A stretch of DNA of 64,000 nt from Tyto alba (lineage: Eukaryota; Chordata; Aves; Strigiformes; Tytonidae): assembly GCF_018691265.1 (NCBI RefSeq), contig NW_024881322.1:2356001-2420000 (forward strand). Reading direction: 5' to 3'. The translations under genes and the position numbers were made by a program. Numbering within the stretch: the stretch's first letter is position 1; each line of letters begins with the position of its first letter. The notes under the pieces were generated by a model. That model was not told where the DNA came from. It worked only from the letters and a program-made list of their open reading frames with translations, and made no database searches. Shown here one piece after another: positions 12,501-24,100 of the stretch.

Positions 12501-15500
12501 TCACATACCAAATGCAGTGTTGGCCTCATAGCACAGAGACCCTGATTGAAGTCCAGCTTGCAGTTCCACACAGACTCATTTTTTCCAGGATAGAGCTCCT
12601 TCCAAGAGCACAAGTGAGTAGTTAGATGATGTTTGGCTCATTAGCTGTTCAGTCTTATGACAGAGAAATAGTTCCCTTCCAGCATTCCCTCTTCTTCTGA
12701 ATGGAGGTGCTCAGCAGAGTCACCCAGCTTTGGTAACAACCAAAAACATCCCCTGGCCAAGGCCATTAAAACGTTCTTTGTGAAGTACGCAGAGTATTGC
12801 CTGGATGAGCCGAGCGCGGGCACGTGAGCCAAGGGGTGGGCGTGAGCCGCTAATTAGGCAAAACAAAATCAAACTTGGGTTTGGAGCGCTGTATGGGTCA
12901 GAGCCAGCAATGTCTCCTGCTCCAGCAGTGATTTATGACACTTGCTCAAATACAAAACATCTGGGAAGAGAGATCGGTCAAGTCCCTTCGAGAAAGCGCA
13001 CGCAATAGGATGGCAGCAGAAGGCAATCCCCATGAAAACCGCCAAAATCTTGTATAAATCTTTTTAGCGTTAAGAAGGCAAACAAATAAATAAATGTAGC
13101 TTTCTCTCTCCTTAGCCAAACATAGTATAATGCTCCTGATGGATAAGATCATTATTTTATTTCTCCCAGATAATGAGGTCTCATTTGGGTTAATCCTATG
13201 GCAAAACAACCCACTAAATTAGAGCCCCAGCTCCTGCCTGATCTGTTATGTCGTTATTTCCGCACACCCATTGTTTTACCACATAGTACATTTTATTTGG
13301 TGTAGTAGAGCCTTTCTGTTATGATACTTGCTGATATGGAACATATGATATTGTGACTAGTCCACGTTTTCTGTCATATTTCGCTAGCATAACCTTGCAA
13401 GTGGTATGAAAGGCTTTTACACCTGTCAGAAAGGCTTACTTAACTCATATGTTAGAGCTACTGCAAAACCAGCTTGCTGAAATGAGCTGCAAATTCAAAG
13501 CAGCATATTGAATTTTGTAATTTATTTGTTCACAACACAGGTCAATTAATTTATTTCACAGTGATGTAATATTTAATATTTGAAAAAAAATAGCTAAAGC
13601 ATGGCTGAGAAGCTGTTCTCTGTTCAGCTGAGCAAAACAGCGAATGTTTCTCCTGTTTGCAGCAAATACAATGCGTGTCATACGAATAGTACTATCCTGT
13701 GAATAATAGACATGCTTGCTGAAATGGTTTGGACTGTATTGTTTTTTGTGTCAACAGAAGATTCCTTAACATTCCTTATTAAAAAGCATGGTACAATTAA
13801 ACAAACAAATAACTCTTTCCCAGACAGGGAAAATAAATAACCTTTCTGGGCCTCCCAAGCTTAAATTGTCAGGCATATTTTATCCATAGTTCTTTGAGAC
13901 ATAAAATATATCTCCCTTTTTGTTTTCTACGAGGCTTTCCAATGTGGTGCCCAAGCTCACTGTAAGCCTTTCTTCTACACTATAACGCAAATAATCAATG
14001 ATTATTGCAGCATCCTGGTTTTTTCATCATCTTTTCAAATAGCAATTGAAGAGGTAGCATTGTGTGCTTAGTCAGGTATGTTTATTCCAGTTCCTTAAGA
14101 TTCACCTTTTGCCAAACCAAAATGTTTAAAACGAAAAAAAAAAAAAAAAAAACAAACAACAACAAATCACAAATGATTATGAACATAAACTCTTGAGTTT
14201 GACTTTTACATAAGTCACCAATACCGAGGAATCTGAGATGAAAGATCTGCCACCAGTATTTCTTTTATAAAAAGGAAAAAAACCCAGAAATGCTTGTAGG
14301 TCCAGTCATATGTCCTGTAGAGTTTAGGCAATGATAGTATAAGGACAATAAATGTATATAAATGATGTATTATAACTGGAACACATCCTGTAATCTCAAA
14401 TAGCAGCTTGTTCTTGTACACATGTTGACACCCCTGGCCTGGTCTTGGTGCATTCCCTCTGTCAGGTCCCATATATTACCCCTTCCTGAAGAAAGGCCAA
14501 TGGACAGTCTCCCTTACATGTTTACGTGGTGGTGCTTCTGCCAAGATAGCTGGTAAGGCTGTGTTCTAAGCAAATGAACTCGGTATTTTCATCCTATTTT
14601 TGAGCTAAATTACAGAGGTGAAATACAACAATTGCATCTTTCAAGGGTATTCATCTCTATCAGCTTGTTAAGGTGAAGAGTACTTGCGTTGCAGTCATAA
14701 GTGTTGATTTTGATGGCCAAATTTTGTTTTTGTTTGAATGAGTAAATGCTTGACAGTTTGCTGATAGGACTTTATGAACATCCTTACTAACGTTCATGCC
14801 AGTGCCAACATATATTAATTGTCATGTTTTCTCCTTCTTTACTTTCCAAATTAATTCGTGATTTTTGTTAACTTACCATTAACAGCATCTCGTTTGCATT
14901 CCGTTACTGTGCGTGAAGTTTTGAGGGCACGCCTGCGTGATAGTTGAACTGCAACTTTGCTATTTTGGCTTTGAATGCCAAACCTCCTGCTAGAGAGCTA
15001 AGCCAATGTTTAAATAGCGTCCATTCATCCATTCTCCGTACCAAAATCCGTGCTGGTGTCCTGCGGAAGACAAACAGCATATTTTGCTCCCATGACTTTA
15101 TTTCATTGCTTCACTTTGATAACTCATTTTGAGGCTGGTCATTATTTTTAACTGGAACCCATGGCATATAAAGACTCGGGGTTGCTACGAGTGGGGCACA
15201 GAAGCCTGGACCAAAGCGGCAGTGGCCCAGCTGTCCATGCTGCCCATGGCAGAGCCCTAGGAACCCACGTTTTTTTGGTGCTGTGGCCAACAAGGTGTTG
15301 GGATGAGGAAGGTGATGGCTACTACAGGGATAGGGGGAAGTGTAAGAGCACTCTTTCCTCCTTGTTTTTCAAGACAGTAAAGACGACGAATAGTTTATGC
15401 CCTTCTCCTCCTGCGACAAGAACAACTCAGCCACGATCCCTTGTGTCAGTGACAGCAAAGGTCTGCTTTGCTACTGATCAACCTTCAGGTGCCTCTGTTA

Positions 15501-15558
15501 GTGTTTAAGTGAGCAGCGATGGAGGCTGTCAGATGCTATCAAAAACTGATTAAATTAA
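9526..15558. other. AT-rich intron, no gene seen
   Basis: No exon was recognised. There are homopolymers at 12123-12145 (T23) and 14134-14152 (A19, continuing into AAC-rich sequence). A small CpG-bearing patch lies at 12805-12850. Around 13440-13600 the sequence is rich in TAAT and ATTTA words, which would suit a conserved enhancer, but conservation cannot be judged from one genome. Confidence 0.55.
12123..12145. repeat. Poly-T run (23 T)
   Basis: This is a pure run of 23 T followed by CCCCAG, in otherwise ordinary intron. Confidence 0.9.
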
Positions 15559-16114
15559 CGTCATGGTTTAACCCCAGCCAGCAACTAAGTGCCACACAGC
15601 TGCTCCCTCACTCCCCTTCCCGTGGGATGGGGAATAGAATCAGAAGAGTAAAAGTGAAAAGTGAGATGAAGACAGTCTAACAGGTAAGGCAAAAGCCACA
15701 CCCTCAAGCAAAGCAAAACAAGGAGTTGGTTCACCACTTCCCACCCGCAGGCAGGTGCTGAGCCATCTCATCTGTAACGGTGGCCTGGGAAGAGAAACAC
15801 CAGCACTCTGCGTGTTCCCCGCTTCCTCCCTCTTCTTCTCATAGATTTATATGCTGAGCCCGATGTCATACAGTCTCGGATATCCCTTGGGTCAGCTGTC
15901 CCCACTGTGTCCCCTCCCAACCCCTCGTGCCCCCCCAGCCCCTCGCGGGGGGGGTGGGCTGAGGGGCAGAAGAGGCCTTGGCTCTGGGCGAGCACTGCTC
16001 AGCAGGGACTAACACATCCCGGTGTTATCGATGCTGTTTTCAGCATAAATCCAAAACACAGCCCCGTACTATCTACTCTGAAGAAAATTAACCCTCCCCC
16101 AGCTAAAACCAGCA
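15559..16114 (-). mobile_element. Solo LTR of an avian endogenous retrovirus, antisense
   Basis: About 555 bp match, from memory, the layout of an endogenous retrovirus LTR family common in neoavian birds. Read on the minus strand it starts near an AGCTGGG-type edge at 16114 and passes a G-rich U3. It has a TATA-like CATATAAATC at about 15844-15853, a conserved block ending ACTGTCTTCATCTCAC near 15660-15676, and ends in CTGGGGTTAAACCATGAC at about 15560-15577. No internal gag, pol or env sequence flanks it, so it is a solo LTR left by recombination. ATTAA before and GTTAA after could be an imperfect 5-bp target duplication. The polyadenylation signal position is degenerate and the copy is diverged, so it is old and probably inactive as a virus element. 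Confidence 0.75.
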
Positions 16115-16158
16115 GTTAATGAGCTTGTTTTGCCACTTGATGTGCTTCTCATTAACTG
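16113..16158. repeat. 11-bp inverted repeat with TAAT cores
   Basis: CAGTTAATGAG at 16113-16123 is exactly mirrored by CTCATTAACTG at 16148-16158 with 24 bases between. The arms contain homeodomain-type TTAAT/ATTAA cores and lie right at the LTR edge. It could be a protein-binding pair or a chance palindrome. Confidence 0.8.
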
Positions 16159-18034
16159 TTCTGAAGGTGAAAATCCGGTAGAGATGTGATCTGGACTCAT
16201 CTACTTCACCTGTCACCAATAATCAGCGTAATTTAGATCACCTTTGATTTACACACTTTGTTTTCCTGCCTTTTCCTTTGAGGACATATTTTTGAGGAAT
16301 TAACATTTGGTTTGACTTGTTCTCTTTCTTGTGCTGGTATCTTCACTTGTCCAGGCTTTCGGATGAGTCTTCCTGCAAACTGTTTGCAGCTGTAGCTTCT
16401 GCATCGCCTTCCATCCGTCATATAGGCAAAATTGTGGTGTGTCAATAGTGGCTTCCTGAGATCGAAGCCTAAGAACACTGAATCCTGCTCTTCAGTTTAG
16501 CTGAGGTTTATTTTCTGTTGGTTCCTCCAGCCTTCTGCTCTTGCTTTTCCTAACACTGTGAGAGCATCACGTTTCCCTGAACTTGATTTATGGTTTTAAT
16601 AACCAGAAATTAGATTGCTCGTGATGTTAGTTCCTTTGATATCGCGGGGAGGTTGTCTAGTACATAGATATGTTTTAAATCATGTGGTAGGTACAGGTGT
16701 GGGGAAAAGGTGTTCTGCTGCTCAGCTTGGACTTCTACTGAGTAGGAAGTGGTTACCTGTGTCTGACTTGCCTGTTGTTTTCTCTACTCAATTGTCAACA
16801 TCCCCAACGTTATGCTGAAGTTTCCCTTTCTAGCTTGTGGGAATTTGACAGTAAATAATTGTAGGTTTAATCTTTGATCTCATCATCACAGTCGTATTTT
16901 AGTTAGTAACATCGTATAATTGTAATTTTTACGTGTTTTGAAACCTACCTTGGAGCAATCAGTTGCTAATAAGTTCCTACAAGATGAGAAATCTTGTTTT
17001 AGAAGGTCTAACTAGCGATGCTTCCTGTGAGTGGTAACCATCTTGTCTCTTTGAGTGAATGTTTTTATTTTCTTATTTCAGTGGCTTTCTGTCTGTTTCT
17101 TATTATTAACTGTTGCTTATTCCAGGAGGAATAATTACTCCAGGATAAGATTCTGCTTGTTGATTCCTTTTGGAGTCAAAAATCTTTCTTGGTTTTTGCT
17201 GATGCAGCCGTGGTCCAAATGTTCCCAAAACCTCTTTCAGAAGTTGTTGCACATCCTCAGAGATTTTTGTTACTTTTCAGTTTTCAACAAGAGTCCATGC
17301 TTGCCAGTACAGAGTCTGTTACTTCGGTGTGTTCTGTGCCACACATGCCATCTTTCTGCATCACTGGCTAGCATAACTTTTCTTAGACAGCCAGAAAGGT
17401 CCTTTTTAATTGGAATCTACCCCTTAGTCCTGCGTAATTCAGATGTCATGAATAGGAGCGAAAACCCGTTAGAGTCTTAAAACCTTTTTGCAAAATCAAG
17501 GCATGAGCCCCAAGGAAGAGATTTATTTAAATTAAATGTATATGATATGTGTATGTGTGTTTGTATAGATATATATATGCATATACTTGAAACAAACTCT
17601 AGGCAAATCTAGAGATGAGTTAAATCAAGAGGGGTTTTGGCCATGAATATGTTAACATATCTGTATTTTTGGGAGGGAAAAACCTTTTCATTTTTTTTAT
17701 ATTGAGGAGGTTTTTTTTATCGTGAATCTGATTAACGAAAGCACCTAAATGCTGGTTTTACTCTAAGCATGTGCTTAAGGACTTCTGCTTTTGGGAATCC
17801 TGGCTCCATGGAAAAAAGCTGATCAGACAGTATTCTGAGCCACAAGGAGCTTTCTGTGAAATAATCTGACAACAGCTCCTTAACCAGTTGAAGACTGGAA
17901 GCACAAGCCTGCATAATCAGCAGTGGTCCTGCTTTTATTACAATTAAACTGCTGCCAGTAAGTGAGACTTGGATATTCAATCTGCCAGCTGGCATCTTCC
18001 CTTCCCCTCTGATTTTTGATTATTTTTACAACAA
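16159..18034. other. Intron, no gene seen
   Basis: No coding or repeat feature was recognised, other than a short TG/TA alternating stretch at about 17540-17585. Just after the inverted repeat, a CACCTGTCACC word and a CCTTTGATTT word (TCF/LEF-like) sit within 100 bp of each other, which is compatible with an enhancer but not evidence for one. Confidence 0.5.
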
Positions 18035-18235
18035 TAACAATAAAACTTCATGTTACTGTAATGCTTTGCATCTGAGGAGCTTAGAGTGCTTTACAAATGC
18101 ACAATAACTGGGTAATGGGATTAGTTAGTCTAATTGCCAAAAGGTAAATATAATTGTATTATTCCCATTTTACAGAAGAAGAGACTGAGGCAGCAAGAGT
18201 TTATGTTGTAGGAAGGTCTGCAGACTGTGTAGCCT
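18035..18235 (+). mobile_element. Degenerate ancient amniote retroposon (MIR/L3-like)
   Basis: The order of three words is characteristic of ancient CR1/L3- or MIR-related elements: GAGTGCTTTACAAA near 18085-18100, then TATTCCCATTTTACAGA near 18160-18177, then GAGACTGAGGCA near 18180-18193, where the usual element has 'cccattttacagatgaggaaactgaggca'-type sequence. The body is diverged and truncated. Family assignment is from memory; the kind of element (old 3' end) is more certain than its name. Confidence 0.6.
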
Positions 18236-18540
18236 TGGTGTAGTGAAGGGAATAAAAAGGGTAAGCTCAACTGATAAGGTTGTATCAAAAGGGAGATAAG
18301 GTAACGTTCCCTCTTTGGTGATTTAGGACAATTGCTGAGAACTGTATCTTTCATTTCACCCTTCGGTTTGTAGCCCTGTGAGCTGCACAAATTCAGTCCT
18401 TCCTTTCTGAGAGGATACAGTAACTCCCCCAAAGGGCAAGCAGAGAGAGAGAAATACTTCAGAGATTTTTTAGCAGTATTATTTTTGCTAGGAAGACGGA
18501 TGGAGCGGGTGAAGTTATGATGTGAGTGGAGCCAGAAGAA

Positions 18541-18548
18541 GGGGGGGG

Positions 18549-18577
<29 letters not shown>
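18541..18577. repeat. G8 then A29 homopolymer
   Basis: Eight G are followed by 29 A. A minus-strand frame of about 200 codons crosses this run and the retroposon next to it; its phenylalanine run comes from the A tract, so it is not a gene. Confidence 0.95.
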
Positions 18578-18581
<4 letters not shown>

Positions 18582-20193
18582 TACTTAGGCTGTGCAAGGA
18601 GCGAAAAATCTCTGCGAGGCACTTGCTGTGTTGGCGTGGACCTGCACTGACCAGTCTCCCTGGGTCCTGCAGCTGCCAGCGCGCAGGGCGGCTTGTTCGG
18701 AGCTCTGTCAGGGATCTCTGCACGTTTCTACCCCGTGACGGGGACACGCACGGCCAGGCTCGGCTGTACTGAGGGCACTAGTGACCTCCAGCAGCAAACC
18801 TGGTGCCGGTTTCCCGGTGACTGTAATGCAGTCAGCTGCTATTGATCCCCTGCTGGGAATCAGCCTTTGCACGTGTGGAGTTACCGTCGGCGTCCTTTTC
18901 TCAATTTACTGCCCTTGCCTGGCATGGAGAGATTTGGAAATTTATGTGTGTTGTGTATGAAGCAGGTTACTGTATTTCAGATTAAAAACAGTGGAACTGT
19001 CCTTGAAAGGGTACAGCCTGAGGAAGTAACAATGAAAATGGGCTTAAATTATTTTAGTTAAGAAGAGATTAAGGAAGATGCTTTGATCACCCCCGATAAT
19101 GATGAACTTCAGCAGATGTACCCGAAGTCTGTCATTTTTTCTCCCACTTTCTCCCAGTTAAGTAAAAGACCGCCAAAATCTACAACACTTGCTTTCTGCA
19201 TTTTTATTCCCAAGAGGAACTCACTGAGGATGAGTGAAATGCTCATTAAATTGGGCCAGCTTGGTAGATAGAGGGTTGTTTCCACTAGCTAGCTAATCTG
19301 TTGGGCATCAGCCATAATCAATGAATGATTACATCTGCATCTATGCAGCGAGTTGTTTGTTCGTAGATCTGTCTGTATCAATGCACATTTGTATTTCAGT
19401 GATAGTGCATATGTATTATGCAAATTTAAGAGGGCACTTCAGGATTTAGCAGGGTGCTGCATACTGGGGGGGGGGGCGGGATATGCTGTAAATATAGTAA
19501 ATTGCACCAACTGAAAACTTGACCTCCTATTTTTATTTAGAAGTTATTATGCATGCATATAATAATGTGCATGATTGTATACTCCACCTACTCTGTAAGG
19601 GGGGAAGAAGCTAAAGAAGAAACAATTGGTTTTAATTCTCTCAGCTTCTTAAAATATACATAGTAGCACAATGATTTAAAAATATGTATGGGAGCAGAAG
19701 AATTTGAGGCAAAAAAGTTCATGCTTTCCAGCTAATACTTGCTTTTCAGTCTAAGGGCTTGCTGTGGTTTGCCTGCATGACCCAGCTGCAATGAATGCAA
19801 TGGGGCGAGAGCTGTTTGCCTCAGTCTTTTCTATGTGCTAACAGGAACAAGTAGTGGTGACAGTTGTACCCTTCATCATCACTGGGAAAGAACAGAGAGG
19901 GGAGGGAAGAAAGACCAAGAGCAAATGAGAACAATATTTGGCCCAAATTAATTTTCCTGACCAAACACTTGGTATTTTTGTTCCAAAGGCCCTTGGCTCA
20001 CAATGAAAATGAGCTAATCCCTATTAGGAAGTCTTTCTGGATTTTGACTGGGAAGCGTTTGGTGTTGAATGAACGAGCTTTGAGAGAAGCTTTTGTCCAT
20101 GTTGTGTTCTCATTAGCAGAGCCTTGTGATAAGGGTGCGTTGCCCTAGTTTTTATTTATTAGAACTAAAATCCAATGTGCAAGTATCCCTGCC

Positions 20194-20213
20194 TTTTTTT
20201 TTTTTTTTTTTTT
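20194..20213. repeat. Poly-T run (20 T)
   Basis: This is a pure run of 20 T followed by CTTCTTC. The pyrimidine-rich stretch has no AG acceptor with exon-like sequence after it. Confidence 0.9.
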
Positions 20214-21123
20214 CTTCTTCAAAATTTCCTTATCCACCTATTCAGCGACTTGCACGAGTGCCTTGCCGCCCTGTCTCTTCCTCTGCCTACAATCCCAGCG
20301 TGGGAGTCTCGCCCTCCTTTCCCTTCCTTTCTTCTCCCTTTGGCAGATGCCACGAGCTGGCTCTTGCCCCACATAGTAAACTTGATAAAGGCTGACTAGT
20401 GACACTCGCAGAAGGAAATATTTGCCCTGCCCAGGTTTAGAAATAAAGAGAAAACTCTCAGTTCAAAAGCTGGTTTCTCTAGACTCTGTATATAAAGCTG
20501 CAGGGAGAAGCTCCTTCAGAAGGCGGTTCAGAAAATGAATCTGGCTTTGGTGCTCTGAAATGTCCTGTGGAGGAGCTGCTCTCCATTTCCATTGAGACAT
20601 GAGGAACCTGGGGTTCCCATCCTCCTAAATTAGTCAACATTACCTGAACCTGGGCAGAACTGAAGTTCAGAAGAAGAGCTATCTTCAGCTGTGCACGGGT
20701 GAACGAGTTTTCTCCTGTGGCAACCACACTTTGAGAAGCCAAATAATAATCTTCTAATACATGCTCCCTGGATAAAAATTAGTTCTTGTAAGTGTGTTCA
20801 AAAACTTTCCAAGGCCCCATTTCCATCTTGAGTGTTTTCTAGCTGTGTTTATGGGACAGAGCAAGTGCCTGAGGAGCAAGTGGCAGCAGGCAACCAAAGG
20901 CTGTGACACCAGCCGAGTATTTGGCTTCCTCGTACAGCTCTAGAAATGTGCTGCAACTCTAAACTGCAGCATCCATCAAGATAAAGTTTCAGTTTCTTTG
21001 TTCTGTGCCCTTGGCTCTTCAGCTAGGACCAAGCTGTCCTTTGTCTTGGGGGATGTTGATAGAAAAGCCCCTCCTGAGGCACCTAGATTGAATCTTACAA
21101 AGTTGGTTAACATGTTGGAGTAT

Positions 21124-21176
21124 TAAAAAAATTTTCAATTAAAAAAAAAAAAGGTTTTTTTTTTTAAAAAAAAAGA
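21124..21176. repeat. A/T homopolymer palindrome
   Basis: Alternating runs of A and T, with A12 GG T11 A9 at the centre, form a self-complementary block of pure low-complexity DNA. No gene is associated with it. Confidence 0.8.
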
Positions 21177-24100
21177 TAAAAACTTAAAAAGTACAGCACT
21201 TCATGGGCCTGGTTTTGCTCAGGATACAGGGCTGGACTCTTTCATGAAATAAATTTTCCATTTAATTACCTAGTACTTTCTCTTTCTGATATATCTAGAA
21301 ATTCTGGCATTTTCTCTGTCTAAGAGTCTCATTAGTAGGAAGACTCTCATGATATTTTGGCAGGTCTACTCCAAATTTTGGGTAAAATCAGTAAGTACAA
21401 AAGCATATTGGACAAGAAAAAGAATGGAAGTAGTATACTAACATTTTCTTTAACTGAAAAAAGCTTCAATTCCAAGCCAAGGTTTGGGTTAGTTTTCACT
21501 TTTTTATTCCCTAATTGGTTCCTTTGTTGTACTATCATTTCAAAACAGACCTTTTTGCTTACTTTTCACCTTATTTCAAAGCCCCTTTATTCTGTACTGG
21601 ACTCCTAAGACATCTGTTGTCTCTGTAGTTTTCCTGTTTCAACTTTAGAAGCTGGTGGGGGTTTGTTTGTTTTGTTTTGTTTTGATTTTTTTTTTTAGAG
21701 TTATTTTTTGCGAACAACTGTTTCCCGTCTTAATAGCTGAAATTAGCAGACAAGGGAAATTGGGGGCTGGAGAGGCTAGAAAAACAGGTTAGGAAAGAGG
21801 AGATGATGGAAGAAAATGACAGAAATACATAAAATGTAGTAAAGGAAGGATCTGTTTGAAACATAGCAGGAAGTATGGAAAAAACAGAAATAGTGGGGAG
21901 AAACAAACAGAGAAGGAGAAGAATTACATTGCCAGAGCATGAGGTCTTCACTCTCTCCTTTCCTCAGTTGGCATGATCATGTATTTGCTGGAAGCGTGCA
22001 GGATTTTATGGCAACATCTTCCCTGTTGTCATCCCGGGATAGAATGATTCCTTTGAAATGACTTCTAGAATTGGAAAAGTCATTAATCAAGCCATCCTCC
22101 CAGCCTATGCATGAGTCTTTTTAAGTCACCTTAGAGGAGCAGGGAGAGGAGGAGCTGGAAAGCGAACAATAGGAGTGATCATCTCAGGGCTGGAAAGAAA
22201 ATGGGCAAGGCTGCCTGGAAAAAATCAACGAACAGAACAGCCTACCACAGAGCTTCCTAATACCAATATATATCTAAAAAAAAAAAAAAAAGGAGAATAT
22301 GTTTGTGTGTGATTTTCTAGAGGAAGTTGAGCAAGGTCAAAAAAAGCTAGCGACTTGATAAATTATTAGTTTCTACTTTATTTTATATACATTAAAGTAA
22401 AGAGAAAACTCCAATGAAACACTCAATTTTATTTATTCTTGTTTGGATGGTACGATGGCCAGGAATTGTTTGTTTCAAGGGGGTCTGCTTCACCTCTTTG
22501 TTCCGCTATGGGAACAAGCCTCTCATACTGTTTGTGTCTCAAGAGCCATGCCAGAAGTCTGCAGTTCTTGTCTTCCTGCACAGAACCGTTTTGCTTGGCC
22601 GTGAGCATAAAAGCTCTAGGGAGGCACTGTCTATTAAGGCTAATTCTGTTTCAGCCGTATCCAGTGCTTTTTGTCTTTTGTGTGGCTCTCTTGCACTGTG
22701 TAGTTTGGCTGTAGTTATAATCCCTGTGCCTCTGGCTTATGAAATGTTGTGCTGGTTCAGTTGCTTTCCAGTGGCCATGTTCCATACGCTCTTTCTCAGA
22801 AGTTCCCAGAGTTTAAATCTATATACTGATCTAATCTGATCTCCAGCACGGAACCAGCTACAGAACTTTGCGCGGCGGTCCCAGTAAATCCAGGCTGCAC
22901 CTGAGCATGGCTGGTACTGACTGTGAAACGTAGCAGACGGGGACAGTGGAGATCTCAAAGCAGGTTGTGCAGGAACTGGGGTTTCCAAAACTCCTGAGCA
23001 CCTAGGAATACTCCTCAGCGCAGTGCTGTGCTGAGTGGACCTTTCCAAGCTCTCACCGAAACCACTAGCACGGTGGTGCTCTGATAGGTCTTTTTGTACT
23101 TGATGAAAATCAGGCTTAAATATCTGGGAAGGTCCCTACGGCTAACGCACTGCTCTGTGCCACGTAGGCGTCCTGCCTTCTTCCGTGCTGGTGGGAAGGT
23201 CTCTAGTGGATGCTGGTGTGATATGGTGTGGATGTGCCTGTTGCATTTCATCAGCAGAAAGTCCCATTGACTTCCAGCGGCGCTTCCAGAAGGGTTTCTG
23301 GTAATCCCCCCTCTCACTGGTTCCTTTTGCGGTCCGCGCGGGTGGTTGTTGTTGCCACTGCGGCAGAACGGTGATTCGCATCATGGGAAGTCCTGGAGAG
23401 CCCAAAGAAAACCAAAGCGCTGTGATTCTTCATGCTTTTCACACATGTAGTAAAAACCAGGCCTTGCCCCGAGATCTTACTGCAACGGGCACTTTTTTTT
23501 TTGTGATGTTCTGCAGAGAAACAGTGTGTATTGGGGGAATGATTTTATTCAAATTCTTAAGAGGATACAGTGATGAAGAGCTTCGGTGCTACACACACTA
23601 TCTGGGATGATATCCAAAAAGCCCAGATGTTTAGTCTTCAGTGGCTTCATTTTAAGCTATTAAATGTGGAGTTTATTTTTTGGTTGGAAGCTGACTTTTT
23701 CCCAATTTTCCTAGCATACACTGAAATGTTGACTTTCCTGAGGGAAGCTTGATTCTGTTGGTTAGCCCGTTAAACAAGTGCAGTGCACTTGTGCCACATG
23801 TATGTATTAGCTTTGGGATCACATGATTTGCTGGGCTTTTTTTTTCTTATTTTATTTTAAAGGTTTTCCATTATCTGAGACAAATATGCCTTGATGCAAT
23901 AACTGCACATTTTCTCAGTGCCTGAAAACGCCTGATAGGAAGGCGAAGTGGGCATGCCGAGTTGGATACAGCTGCCATGTAGACTAAGGGAGGGGAAGGC
24001 TGCCTAGTACTGTAGCCTGTCTCCCATCATGTCACACCACTGTGTTTTGTGTGAGGTCCTTCACCTGCCCCATCTCCTTGTTTCTCCATAAAGGCAAAAA

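Noticed and set aside
18130..18747. Minus-strand frame of 205 codons
   Set aside because: It crosses an old retroposon and an A29 run and has no recognisable domain.
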